Below, piece after piece: positions 40,301-48,322 of a DNA stretch of 57,419 nt. The position numbers were made by a program, and so were the translations under genes. The notes beneath the pieces were generated by a model that worked only from the letters and a program-made list of their open reading frames with translations, was not told where the DNA came from and ran no database searches. The stretch comes from Rodentolepis nana (lineage: Eukaryota; Platyhelminthes; Cestoda; Cyclophyllidea; Hymenolepididae): NCBI GenBank assembly GCA_900617975.1, contig UZAE01012101.1, positions 1 through 57,419 on the forward strand, given 5' to 3'. Position 1 is the stretch's first letter. Every line of letters begins with the position of its first letter.

Positions 40301-43300
40301 AATTATTCAATATCGATGAAATGTGGTTTCTTTAGGGTTCAGTTAATTAAATTTCAAAAATAGATGCTTTATTATCCAACTCTCAAAGGGTTAAAAAACA
40401 GTTTCTTTGACTTGTGAGTTAAATTTCATAAGTTTTTTTTAATAAAAGGGTTGCATAGTAATTTGATTTGCCCTGCAATTAGTGCCACAAATTCGAAAAA
40501 ACACTCAATTGTCTTAACGTTCAGCATTACCCTAACGCAATCAAACTCATGGACCCTGAAATCTATCTTATTTAAACAAATATGCAAATCATCTATATAA
40601 TTATTAGTAATTTCTTAGCACCCATTATATAGAAGAAAAATAATTCATTATGAATTCTATGAATTTTTTTCGCTTAGACGTTCAATTTCACCGACCAACG
40701 TATAGCAAGTGGGATCCCTTCATAAGGAATATGTGATCACTGGGTTCTGACATTAAATTCTTTAATCTATGCATAAATTTGTTATATATCAAATGAGAAA
40801 TTAGACAAACTATTTTAATCAGTATTAAGTCGGAAATATTAGCCACATCTAAAAAAGCTAAATGACATATGGTTTCAAATGTTATAAAGAAATTCTACCC
40901 GATATAACCCTTATGTTCTGCAACAATTTTATGCCAGCACAAAGCTTATTCCAAAGTCTGTTTGATATTATATATAAGGTTTAATCGCAATGGCTGTGTG
41001 TTAATATATCTCTCACTTTGTTGCATTTGTCTTCTTTAATTGAGCATGAATTAAAAAATATATAATATCAAAAATTTTTCTGCACCTAGCAATTTACCCT
41101 AATCTTATATGGAATAATTCAGTGTTCACTTCTCAAGCTAAAATCAGACTCAATTTCAAGAATTCCAAGTTAAAGTCTTTGCAATTTATTCGTGTATATT
41201 TATATTCTCCTGTGAGCTAGTTTCATCAAAGTGGGCATAGGGGAAAAAACCTTGGAAGCTAAGCTTCAATTGCACCGCATCTGCATAAAGCTCAAAGGAT
41301 TTAAAATAAAAATATTTAGCCAAATTTAATTGGGCCAGTAGAAGACCTTTAAAAGTCTATATTACTCTGCTGATAAAAGTGTGATAAAAAATCGTAAAAC
41401 CGGTGTGCGTATCTGACTAATTTTATCCTGTGAGAAGATTTAGAGATAATTAATCTAGATCAATTTCAACCCCGAATTTAATTAATTTTATATCAATTGC
41501 ATTCTGCACTTGGTTAATCTGATTCGACAGTATAATTGTCGATGTAAAATTTTGAAATATTTACTTGCAATTAATTACATCGAGGAAATTTATTTATTTC
41601 AAATGGCAGGCGGTTTGATGGTTATTATTAGCCCTTTAGTTGACTTCAAGCTTCACACAAGAGAAGAACATCAAAGTGGGAAAAAGTCGAGAGGGGGATA
41701 GAAGAATGAATTACAGATGTAAAAGCGACAGACAGACACAAAGGCAGAGAAAAGGTGAGGTGAGTACACTGATAGTGGTCGAATGTGGCATACAGTAGGG
41801 TCATGGTAGCTTGAAGTGAGAAGTCAACTGCCAGTTAATAGACTTTTTTGCCGTATGAATATACGTTGCCCAGGGTGCACCACGTAGAGGTATGTCTATC
41901 GCACACCCCTCACATCGAGGAAATTTACTTACACTATTTTCAGTTTATGGTGAAATGCGTTTAATTTTCCACGCATGGTGTGAGATTTCAATCCTTATGT
42001 GCAACTTGATTACTGAAGGATAACTCTTAAGTCTTGGCAAATATCAAGGTGACGTACCTTTTATCAAGGTTATTGAACGGCTAGATTAACCGAGGCGTTT
42101 AACCTATTAGCTACATATCTAATAAAATCTATGTTGCAATAAAGATCCTTTTAGTGAATATGCATTTGTTTGCTCTAGTTTTGGTCATTCATTGATAGTG
42201 GTTCTATGAAGTCTTTAAGCCGTTGGAAGAATTATTATGCTTAATAAATGACTGTACTCTATTGGTTCAGTTCGTTACGAAAGTGACAATTGCGAACTAG
42301 ATTACTGACTTTCCAACTATGTTGACATCAGCGGTACTCAGTGGATTGGCGAATTATTTAAACGCCAATCTGATTCCCACTACGATCAAATAAGCATAGC
42401 GCACTATGTATTAGCTAATCAATTTTTTCATTTTTAAAAGCATGTTTAAAGACCAATTCAATGTTTCTTCGTTTCTGCTGTATAGTGTGCACTTCAAATT
42501 CCTATTTTTGATGTGCTATTAAAGAGGCCATAAATCTCTTTTAATTTTCTTCAAATTTAAGTTTATTAAACTTAAATTCTTATAGGTTGATTTGTCGTTT
42601 TCAAACAGCACTATCAAAAACCCTTCACAGATTTGCAAACATGGAACAGATGGCTACCTGTTTGCTATCGGCATTTAACCATATGGGAAATATTTATGCT
42701 CTTCGAATGTAAATTTAGGGAAAATAATTTAATCTTAATACGAAACAAGTGTGAATAATAAGTGCGAGTATGGGTTTGATACTTGGGCTTTAAAGTATAA
42801 ATTGTCTTTAAGTTTATTACTAACTAACTTAAAGGCAATGCCTTATAGTATTCAGATCAATTAATTTATCAATTATTTTTGAAGCCCGTTAATTCCTTTG
42901 TGGAAGGCCTCGATTCGTTTTAGCAAGTAGGGTCCTCGTTTTCTTTCAAATATTATTACTTCAAAAAGGAATGCGGCGTTTTGCTTGTTCTAAAGTCTAT
43001 TTTAAAGAGACGATCTGTGTTTATGTACACAAACTCGAATTCCTGTCAAGACATACGACCTCCCCCCCCCCACCCTCTAGTTAATTGACATCACGAGTTG
43101 GAATTTGAAATTTAGATACAATATTTAAAGGGATACTACGATGTCTCATTATTTCCAAGGCATTTTAGTCAATACTACATTGGTTATGCCCCTTAAAAAA
43201 TAATCCATCGTCTTACTTTTGTCATTTGATTTAAATTAAATCTGTGATTAAGGTTTGCTGTGGGATTTAGGCAATCAAATTGTATGTCAGATAAGCGTCC

Positions 43301-46300
43301 GTAACTCGCGTGTTCTAACACGTCGCAAAATTAAATGAATGTCAGTGCTGCTATTTTAGTAAAGGTCAACCACTATCCCTATTCGGAAGAATATCCTTCA
43401 TTATATTATACACTCAGATTAACCTAATTAGCAGAAATGTGAGGTGGCTTCTGAAAACACTTTCAATCTGAGGGAAGTTACGATTCATTTATTTGGTAAT
43501 AAAAAATTATGACACCAACCAATAGGGCCTTTGTCATGCTCTAACGAGCCCAAGATGATGGTTTACTGTGAAAAGTAGAAAGGGAGTACTCAAATGTGGA
43601 CAAATGAGCTTGCACTTAAAGACAGCGCCAAGCTGGACGTCAGTGCACTAGAAATTAAAATAATCAAATCATCAACCACGAAAACGTGCAGATGCCCAGA
43701 AATCTGGCTAAGAAATGTTTTTTTTTGATTTTGTTCGAGTCAAAATTGGAAAAGTTGTTCAAGTATTTGTTGTTTTCTTTTCCTACAATCATTAGCTTAG
43801 ACCACCTAGATGCATTCAAGTGGGTTTTATTCTGCCTCCACTGATGTAGTGGCACTGGTCTGGATAAATTTGCCACACATACAAGTTTACGAAAGGCCTA
43901 TTTTTATCTCAACTTACATCGCATTGAGAGAAAAGTACGATAGTTGAAGTAAATGCATAGTCTGAGGTCAATCGTTTAAATCTTAGCTATATTTATACGG
44001 CTAGGAAATGCTTGCGCATTTTAGCATAATAATTTGATGATGATACTTCATTAATAATCTGGCTTATTTTAATGGGAGAGAAATATTTATTCATATTTCA
44101 GGTTTTATTGACAGATTTTAGGATGCCCTAAAATAATTTGTGATTTAATTGAAAAGCATCAATTTACATGGGAATTTTGAGCATCAAAGTAAACTATTCA
44201 AACAATAGTTGCTATATTATATTTGATTAAAGTAAGATTCGTATATTTTCTCCTAATCATATGATTATTGCAAAGCAGCAGTTTGTGAACAACTGCTGGT
44301 CAGAAAAAAACGTTTCAAAGTATTTCCTGATTGAACTTGAAGGATGTCAACTGCAATATAGAAATGTGACAGGCACGTGTATTTACCTTGCAGATAGTTC
44401 ACTGATAGAATGACTAACATACAAATAAAATCATGGTATTAACTGAAATCGAAGAATATTGATCAAAATATAGTGAACCATCAAATATAGAAAAGGATAT
44501 CTCCAGGAAAATTTGATAAGGCTAATAAGAAAACTATTTTAATTACGGATTTCAGTTTATTATTTAAAGGCAGTGCTCTAAATCCTGGTATTTCATAGCG
44601 ATAAATTTTAAAATCGAGATCATAGTCCCTCATTATTTGATATTTTTCTATAAGTATCCATTTCTCATACTTTAATGTCACTCAACAAAAGTGGCTGTAC
44701 TTAGTTTGAAGACGAAGAACTCGAGAGAGACAAAATCTACTCTCCATGTATTCATTATATCCACAATGAGACTAAAATATGATTGATTTTTGTATATCCA
44801 GAAATATTTTTGGTTGACTACTATTCTAAAGGCAGACAATCAAATTTATTTCATCCTGACAAACTTGAAGATTGGTCTATAATATGATTGAATAGCGTAG
44901 TTTAAACAGATGGATCCGTAACATAAATTTTACGTAAAATTTACCTATTCTCTTGATAAGACAGATTTAGAAAACGAGATTGACTAATTCATCCACTGCA
45001 CATGCTCTAAATGGCAATGAATTCGGAACCTTGTGCTTCATAGCTGGACTCGCTAACCACAGCTGAGCTCACACGAGAAATTTATGGGATCACTCAAAAG
45101 GGCATTGTATGTCGTGTACTTTACTCATATGACATAGACCTGAGTTACGTCTTAAGCATTAAAATGCGATTTGAACCGTTTTGGAATTCAACTCCGCCTA
45201 CTCTTACGATTAAACTTATGCTATTTTTCAGAGCAAATTATCAGATCAAATTCTCGAAATTCATAAGACTTCCGTCAATTTTTGGCATTCTGAATTTCTT
45301 TTTAAATTTCCATTTTACCTATACTTATCTATTTTACATATTTAAAAATATTTTGCCGATCTAATGATAATCAAGATAAGACGAATATCAAGTTAGAAAT
45401 ACTTTAAATTCATTCACTATTTTGGCCTCGAAAATCAAAAATGGCCTTCCGAACAAATTTCATAAACCCTCGACGCCTTTCTAAATACATTAAAGGTAAA
45501 AAAGTGTACCTTATGAGGGAATAACCAGTAGTAATGTTATTTCAATACATTGTTAATTTGTTTTAATTTTATTTTATTTCTTAAAACATCCAGAGCTTAC
45601 AGTTTAGTACTGAGTTTAAATACTCTATTCACTTTTTTGCAAGATCTCAAATGGAGTTAAAAATAAAATTGATGGTGGCAAATTTTCAAGCAAAAATTAC
45701 TAAATCTCTGCATTTTATTTCAGCAGTTTAATGAATTTCAATTTTTATCACGCTTTAATTAACATCAATGCTATTGCGTGCAGCCCGGAACGTGCCAGCC
45801 TAGTCTTTGTGACTTTCAAAAGCCATTTTCCCTATTATTAGCTAGATATAAACTTTATGGCGTTTCAAATTCCTAATAATTTTGATATCAATTTTCACTT
45901 AATATTCGGCTTCTGAATAACTCCCACCAAATACCAAAATATTTTTATTTGAAAGTGGAATCCAAAAAAGAAATGAGCGGAATTCCACTGGATACGAAAT
46001 TCGACTTTCGTTTTTTTTAGTTGAAACGTCTAGATAAGAAGATGGATATTGTGATGCAGTTGTGCCAAAACTTGGCAGCAAAAAGGCCGCACGCAGGGAG
46101 TCTTCCAGCTTCCGGTATAACTCATCAACTTACTCACAAGTCTTCACCGCATCACCACCAGGATTCAACCCCCCTTAAAACCCTCCTGGGAATACAACCT
46201 GATCCCAAATTCACTCATACACGTTCACAAGAATACCTCCCCTCAATAAACAATTCTTCCACTACACTGCTTCCTCAATCCCCAGAAACAGAGCGTGAAA

Positions 46301-46521
46301 AACACTCCGTATCTTTCAGCTGTGAAACTGTTAGCAGACAACATTCCCGAGAATCCTGTTCCCTGGAATTAGCCGGGCGTCTCAGAAGAAATTCTGAGGA
46401 GAAAAGTGGAGAAGGAATTGCCTTGGAAGAAACCACTGCTGATGCCACAAAGCCTCATTCATCGCGACACACCTTAACGTCTATACTTAATCATCCCAAG
46501 CGTCCAGGAAGGAAGGGATAA
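1175..46521 (+). CDS. KCNQ: KCNQ (Kv7) voltage-gated potassium channel alpha subunit, 12 coding exons
   Basis: Join of 1175-1377, 3534-3624, 8614-8740, 11792-11967, 13631-13756, 15947-16057, 18333-18517, 23668-23994, 28714-28778, 33016-33286, 36952-37048 and 46021-46521: 2280 nt, 759 residues plus TAA. Every junction is GT-AG and every split codon closes in frame. The product is a plasma-membrane K+ channel subunit that assembles as a tetramer and gives a slow, non-inactivating, PIP2- and calmodulin-dependent current that sets excitability (family knowledge). Seen here: YNFLERP before S1, S4 with R167/R170/Q173/R176/R179/R182, filter TVGYGD 246-251, S6 end [11 protein letters not shown] helix A about 305-320, helix B/C about 508-560 with [19 protein letters not shown], and helix D coiled coil about 586-615. 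Length is within the family range. The family call is secure; orthology to a single vertebrate paralogue is not implied. Exact start, exon 8 acceptor and isoforms are inferred. Confidence 0.96.
1378..3533 (+). other. KCNQ intron 1 (2.2 kb)
   Basis: GTAAGT...TTTTAG. AT-rich; no further gene or repeat recognised. Confidence 0.9.
3534..3624 (+). CDS. KCNQ: KCNQ exon 2: S1 transmembrane segment
   Basis: A 91-nt exon, identical in length to human KCNQ1 exon 2. The first base completes the valine of exon 1; residues 69-98 follow: hydrophobic S1 containing [14 protein letters not shown], which matches the CLxxSVLSTIEQY block of the family, then the short S1-S2 extracellular loop ending in VYM. The acceptor is a T-rich tract ending TTTTAG; the donor is GTAAGC after 3624. 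The exon has no long open frame around it and was found by the family motif and phase. Confidence 0.92.
3625..8613 (+). other. KCNQ intron 2 (5.0 kb)
   Basis: GTAAGC...TATTTAG. Holds the hairpin at 7933-7960 and an A/T palindrome at 7761-7789 with 9-bp arms (GCAAAAATT). No exon-like segment seen. Confidence 0.9.
7933..7960. repeat. Perfect 11-bp inverted repeat (hairpin), intron 2
   Basis: GAAGTCAATAC at 7933-7943 and its exact complement GTATTGACTTC at 7950-7960, with a six-base loop. It lies 650 bases before the S2 exon. Confidence 0.8.
8614..8740 (+). CDS. KCNQ: KCNQ exon 3: S2, S2-S3 linker, start of S3
   Basis: A 127-nt exon, the same length as human KCNQ1 exon 3. Residues 99-140 run from [17 protein letters not shown] (S2) to [20 protein letters not shown] (cytosolic linker) and FCIV (S3). 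E99 and the glutamate of IEY match the two acidic S2 positions; the F106 region matches the charge-transfer phenylalanine (KCNQ1 F167). The basic linker is a family PIP2-interaction site. It is read in a different frame from the longer open frame overlapping it, which is spurious. Acceptor TATTTAG, donor GTAAGG; one base (G) of the next Asp codon is left over. Confidence 0.95.
8741..11791 (+). other. KCNQ intron 3 (3.1 kb)
   Basis: GTAAGG...TTGTTTAG. Nothing recognisable inside. Confidence 0.9.
11792..11967 (+). CDS. KCNQ: KCNQ exon 4: S3, S4 voltage sensor, S4-S5 linker
   Basis: A 176-nt exon, equal to human KCNQ1 exons 4 and 5 joined (79+97). It completes D141 and encodes 142-199: S3, a short S3-S4 loop with the sequon N156-S-S, S4 with the KCNQ charge pattern R167, R170, Q173, R176, R179, R182, and the S4-S5 linker [16 protein letters not shown]. 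The neutral Q at the third gating position is a KCNQ signature. R179 sits where KCNQ1 has H240 and KCNQ2-5 have Arg. Acceptor TTGTTTAG; donor GTAAGC after the CAG of HRQ, the same boundary as in vertebrates. Confidence 0.97.
11968..13630 (+). other. KCNQ intron 4 (1.7 kb)
   Basis: GTAAGC...TTTTATAG. Nothing recognisable inside; the shortest intron of the gene. Confidence 0.9.
13631..13756 (+). CDS. KCNQ: KCNQ exon 5: S5, turret, pore helix start
   Basis: 126 nt, 42 whole codons (200-241). [10 protein letters not shown] opens S5, then [14 protein letters not shown], a basic turret ([10 protein letters not shown]) and the pore helix ADALWWGI. It corresponds to human KCNQ1 exon 6 (141 nt) with a turret about five residues shorter. 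M205 occupies the position of the S5 tryptophan (KCNQ2 W236) needed for retigabine action; KCNQ1 has Leu there. The turret has no N-x-S/T sequon, unlike the KCNQ1 turret. Acceptor TTTTATAG, donor GTAAGT. Confidence 0.96.
13757..15946 (+). other. KCNQ intron 5 (2.2 kb)
   Basis: GTAAGT...TATTTTAG. Contains retroposon copy B; otherwise empty. Confidence 0.9.
14434..14728 (-). mobile_element. SINE-like retroposon, copy B, in intron 5
   Basis: Near full-length copy, from CTTTATTTATTTC at the left to CTATCGTGCACCCC at the right. Flanked by 15-bp direct repeats at 14419-14433 and 14729-14743 with one mismatch, a target-site duplication expected of LINE-mobilised retroposons. Sense-strand donor AG|GTAAGT at 14709-14714. 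Lies between the S5 and pore exons. Confidence 0.9.
15947..16057 (+). CDS. KCNQ: KCNQ exon 6: selectivity filter and most of S6
   Basis: 111 nt, 37 codons (242-278), the same length and boundaries as human KCNQ1 exon 7. [16 protein letters not shown] contains the K+ filter T246-V-G-Y-G250-D251. C245 replaces the first Thr of the vertebrate [15 protein letters not shown] is, to my knowledge, the form also seen in insect KCNQ. V253 lies at the external TEA site (Val in KCNQ1, Tyr in KCNQ2), so weak external TEA block is expected. S6 follows with [10 protein letters not shown], including the family PAG bend completed by exon 7. Acceptor TATTTTAG, donor GTAAGT. Confidence 0.97.
16058..18332 (+). 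other. KCNQ intron 6 (2.3 kb)
   Basis: GTAAGT...ATTGAAG. Contains the retroposon fragment at 16147-16192. The acceptor has a weak pyrimidine tract. Confidence 0.88.
16147..16192 (-). mobile_element. SINE-like retroposon, tail-end fragment, intron 6
   Basis: TTATTTCAAATGACAGGC and TATCATTAGCCCTT match only the tail-side end of the family; the rest is absent. It sits about 90 bases after the pore exon. A 5'-truncated copy is the simplest reading. Confidence 0.65.
18333..18517 (+). CDS. KCNQ: KCNQ exon 7: S6 end and calmodulin-binding helix A
   Basis: Residues 279-339 plus two bases. [11 protein letters not shown] ends S6 and [13 protein letters not shown] is the basic post-S6 PIP2 segment. 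[14 protein letters not shown] (about 305-318) is helix A with the IQ motif starting at I309, the site for the calmodulin C-lobe. It covers human KCNQ1 exon 8 and part of exon 9 in one exon. The donor is GTTAGT after 18517; it was chosen because only a two-base overhang joins exon 8 in frame and because it precedes the poorly conserved LVCKY continuation. A GTAAAT further downstream is a weaker alternative. Confidence 0.93.
18518..23667 (+). other. KCNQ intron 7 (5.2 kb)
   Basis: GTTAGT...TTTATTCAG. Contains a run of 11 Gs at 23138-23148. No retroposon copy or extra exon recognised. Confidence 0.82.
23668..23994 (+). CDS. KCNQ: KCNQ exon 8: helix A-B linker
   Basis: Residues about 340-448. 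Little-conserved, basic and Ser/Pro-rich linker ([20 protein letters not shown], then Gly/Pro-rich sequence and [10 protein letters not shown]). It is assigned by a good polypyrimidine tract, frame continuity with exon 7, the strong donor GTGAGT at 23995, and correct closure with exon 9. Two acceptors six bases apart (AG at 23666-23667 and 23672-23673) keep the same frame and differ by two residues (Phe-Arg). The exon starts and ends in the same phase, so skipping would delete 109 codons without a frameshift. Homology alone would not identify it. Confidence 0.85.
25591..25914 (-). mobile_element. SINE-like retroposon, copy D, intron 8
   Basis: Full-length member with a (TTTA)n left end on the + strand (the complement of the tail). 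Flanked by 11-bp direct repeats 25580-25590 and 25915-25925 (10 of 11 match). Sense-strand donor AG|GTAAGT with gtaagt at 25894-25899. No conserved ORF. Confidence 0.9.
27494..27827 (-). mobile_element. SINE-like retroposon, copy E, intron 8
   Basis: More diverged member 1.6 kb after copy D, with the left end (TTTA)n, TTTCAAATGGCAG, and right end CCAGGGTGCACCATG. Contains a run of nine Gs at 27613-27621. Direct repeats GAAAGTGAAAA and GAAACTGAGAG (8 of 11) flank it, a weak target-site duplication. The donor motif has decayed to GTTAGT. Confidence 0.87.
28362..28377. repeat. (TA)n microsatellite
   Basis: About eight TA units in intron 8, some 340 bases before exon 9. Confidence 0.9.
28714..28778 (+). 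CDS. KCNQ: KCNQ exon 9: short linker exon
   Basis: 65 nt encoding 450-470 ([20 protein letters not shown] and D), an acidic Ser/Thr-rich piece of the helix A-B linker. Acceptor TTTGATTTCAG, donor GTCAGT at 28779. The first base completes a Gln codon from exon 8 and the last base opens a Gly codon completed by exon 10. It is supported by phase and splice sites more than by sequence homology. Confidence 0.8.
28779..33015 (+). other. KCNQ intron 9 (4.2 kb)
   Basis: GTCAGT...TTAACAG. Contains a possible retroposon relic (30261-30295) and a purine-rich, higher-GC island at 30631-30718. A 113-codon frame on the - strand at 31632-31973 shows no recognisable domain. Confidence 0.83.
30261..30295 (-). 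mobile_element. Possible relic of the retroposon 5' end, intron 9
   Basis: GTGCAGGGTGCACGGTCGTT and TAGCTAATC resemble the CCAGGGTGCACC...GGTTAGTC end of copy E. Short and degenerate; may be chance. Confidence 0.25.
33016..33286 (+). CDS. KCNQ: KCNQ exon 10: helices B and C
   Basis: Residues 472-560 plus two bases. A Ser-rich, variable start is followed by [18 protein letters not shown] and [15 protein letters not shown] (helix B, calmodulin N-lobe site and PIP2-linked basic residues) and [18 protein letters not shown] (helix C). The block from KPYDVKDV to HLDM is nearly invariant in KCNQ channels and is the strongest homology in the C-terminus. Acceptor TTAACAG; donor GTAGGC after AG of the Arg codon. 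Confidence 0.97.
33287..36951 (+). other. KCNQ intron 10 (3.7 kb)
   Basis: GTAGGC...TTTATCAG. TTATTTATTTCAAAAAG followed by TAGCCCTTTG near 35748-35800 faintly resembles the retroposon tail end; otherwise nothing seen. Confidence 0.88.
36952..37048 (+). CDS. KCNQ: KCNQ exon 11: C-D linker and start of helix D
   Basis: 97 nt; the first base completes R561, then residues 562-593: [13 protein letters not shown] aligns with the family VDQILGKGQ block, and [12 protein letters not shown] with the GRVVKVE start of helix D. Acceptor TTGTTTATCAG, donor GTAAGT, ending in phase 0. Antisense or longer frames over this stretch are shadows. Confidence 0.93.
38429..38470. repeat. TTA/TATTA-type low-complexity repeat
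   Basis: Interrupted ATTAT/TTA units, A and T only apart from a single C. Confidence 0.8.
39045..39062. repeat. (TA)n microsatellite
   Basis: About nine uninterrupted TA units. Confidence 0.9.
41588..41911 (-). mobile_element. SINE-like retroposon, copy F, intron 11
   Basis: Best-preserved insertion: perfect 16-bp target-site duplication ACATCGAGGAAATTTA at 41577-41592 and 41912-41927. The last bases of the left repeat merge with the (TTTA)n tail complement. Sense-strand donor here is AG|GTATGT (41890-41895). The perfect duplication suggests a relatively recent insertion. Confidence 0.93.
46021..46521 (+). CDS. KCNQ: KCNQ exon 12: helix D coiled coil and C-terminal tail
   Basis: Residues 594-759 and stop TAA 46519-46521. 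[18 protein letters not shown] continues helix D, the tetrameric coiled coil that fixes subunit assembly; hydrophobic positions recur every 3-4 residues. The tail is His/Pro/Ser-rich and low in conservation, with RRNS at 715-718 as a PKA-type motif, and ends in KRPGRKG. I see no PPxY. The acceptor is a run of Ts ending in AG at 46020. It joins exon 11 after a 9-kb intron; the alignment across the junction to KCNQ helix D is continuous. Confidence 0.92.
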   Translation: MKRLDKKMDIVMQLCQNLAAKRPHAGSLPASGITHQLTHKSSPHHHQDSTPLKTLLGIQPDPKFTHTRSQEYLPSINNSSTTLLPQSPETEREKHSVSFSCETVSRQHSRESCSLELAGRLRRNSEEKSGEGIALEETTADATKPHSSRHTLTSILNHPKRPGRKG

Positions 46522-47296
46522 TGTGCAGACAGAGTCTGAACCTATTACCCGTCATTCCTTCTCTTACGCCAGCTAACCAAATTTTTTCTATTCTGACAGT
46601 TAACCTTTTAAACTTTTAAATCTCCAAGCCATTTTTATTATGATGAAAATTGGAGTCAAGTTGAGTCTGTGTGCGTGTGCATTAATTGACCATAATCAAG
46701 ATTGTATTTTTTTAACACTAGAAATATACTGTTGCAGTATTTGTGTATCGGTATCCTGATATCATCATGAATGGGGGTTGTTTTTAATTCTTCAACTACA
46801 TAGAATTATATTTCAAGATAGGAATGCTAGTTACCGATTAACGCTAAAGTAATCAATATGGCGTCTCACAAACTCAAGACAAGAGCGAAGTGTGGAGAGC
46901 CAATGATGATTGAATTGGAATTCTCATTATAAATAATACTGGACTGAATTTCAAGAGGCATGACCATACTGAAAGGAAAAGAAATATACGACATATCGTG
47001 AGTGAATACCACATCCAACAGGAAGAATAAGCAAACTAAATTCTCAGTTTCATCAAAAAAGGACAAGTTCGAAGGAACAGTGCCCAAATACACACAATAG
47101 GTAAGAGTAATAAGTAAATTTGAAGTTAAGTTTAGTTGATAACAATTTCGTCACTTTGCTACCATTTTCGAGCTTTCAGGTCGGTGCTATTCACTTTTTA
47201 AACATGCAAAATTTATTATGCTGACGTTTAACGTTTGATCAGATGTTAATCTATGATTGTTAGTAATTATGAAGACTTTCATTCAATTGTGAGTAT

Positions 47297-47302
47297 AATA
47301 AA
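47297..47302 (+). terminator. AATAAA poly(A) signal, proximal
   Basis: Canonical hexamer 776 bases after the KCNQ stop codon, followed by TGTTTC. Use is inferred. Confidence 0.4.
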
Positions 47303-47455
47303 TGTTTCTTCAAGGCTCCATCTACTCATTTTCATAAGATGTTAACGGTTCATTCACTATGCAACATTACTCTGTAACGCAGGAATCTTTGAAAGAAAAG
47401 TATTCCAATTCTGATTACTCTCTTTAACAAATTGCCTTTTCCACAAAGTGACTTT

Positions 47456-47461
47456 AATAAA
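47456..47461 (+). terminator. AATAAA poly(A) signal, distal
   Basis: Canonical hexamer with a T-rich downstream stretch, making it the better candidate of the two. Confidence 0.45.
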
Positions 47462-47480
47462 ATTTTATTATTATTATTTT

Positions 47481-48090
47481 ATTGCATTTAATTTTGTCTA
47501 TTTCTCACAAACTTTATTGGCCTCCCCTTTTCTCCTTCCTCCTAATTGACTTCCCAATTCACTCCCTTCTCCCCACAGCAATTTTTAGCGAACACGTGAT
47601 ACGGCTAAGATCGCGATCTTTTCATTTTGGAAAGGCTTTGCTTTTGACCTTAAATGAAATCATTAACTTTTTTAGAGGGGATTTGCAAGTATAATTGAAT
47701 GGAGACCTTAAAATAGTCTAGATTGCCTCCTGTTTAATAGGCCTCAACAACAACCTAGAAATTGTTTTCTAGCCCCGGCTAATAGTGTTTATTATGCCAG
47801 TATGACCTGCTTAAAAAGAACACCATTTTCGGTTTAGGGTTGTTTATGCAATATACGATGCTTATTGCTCCGGTTATTTATGGGTCACATAAACGGTGTT
47901 ATTGTTTTTTCATGATTGTGCCTTCGTCGGAGGTCGTAAAGTTTATTAAGTGGTTCTTCTGTGGTTTTGATGCGATGATAAATTCGGGAGGTGAGCTACA
48001 AATATTACAGAGTGTTGCAAAAGATTTATTAGGGTTATTAATCAAAATAAAACTGACAGAACAATATTCATCGTGGATAATTGGTGTATT
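47481..48090. other. Intergenic, before the MITE
   Basis: No recognised gene. Open frames here are short and without domain similarity. Confidence 0.5.
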
Positions 48091-48094
48091 TTAA

Positions 48095-48318
48095 CTCTTT
48101 AACGTCCGAAGTAATTTTTTGAAAAAACCATCCAACCGCACTCATGTGTGTCTCACAGCATACTGATGCCGCCGACGTGGTGAGTTCTGGTGGTATTAGG
48201 CGAAAGCTAAAAACGTAGTGAGCATGTTTCAAACAGAAATAGTGCCTTCTGCTACAAGTCTAGTACTAATGGAGCTTAGTTTGAAAGAGAACCGTACTGT
48301 CCTTTGGATGTTAAAGGG
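48095..48318. mobile_element. piggyBac-type MITE, 224 bp, TTAA-flanked
   Basis: Flanked by TTAA at 48091-48094 and 48319-48322. The ends are inverted repeats: CTCTTTAACGTCCGAAG at the left against CCCTTTAACATCCAAAG read from the right end on the other strand (13 of 17). TTAA duplication plus a CCCTTT-like terminus is typical of piggyBac elements. There is no coding capacity, so it would be non-autonomous. The inner part shows no recognised gene. Single copy in the window. Confidence 0.75.
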
Positions 48319-48322
48319 TTAA

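Larger units (their letters stand above)
37049..46020 (+). other. KCNQ intron 11 (9.0 kb)
   Basis: GTAAGT...TTTTTTTTAG. Longest intron. Contains retroposon copy F, (TTA)n-rich sequence at 38429-38470, (TA)n at 39045-39062 and a run of ten Cs at 43062-43071. No exon that would fit between exons 11 and 12 was found, and helix D is continuous without one. Confidence 0.87.
46522..47480 (+). other. KCNQ: KCNQ 3' UTR with two poly(A) signals
   Basis: No further open frame continues the gene. AATAAA at 47297-47302 and again at 47456-47461, the latter followed by a T-rich stretch (TTTTATTATTATTATTTT) that could serve as downstream element. A 3' UTR of 0.8-0.95 kb is inferred. Confidence 0.5.
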
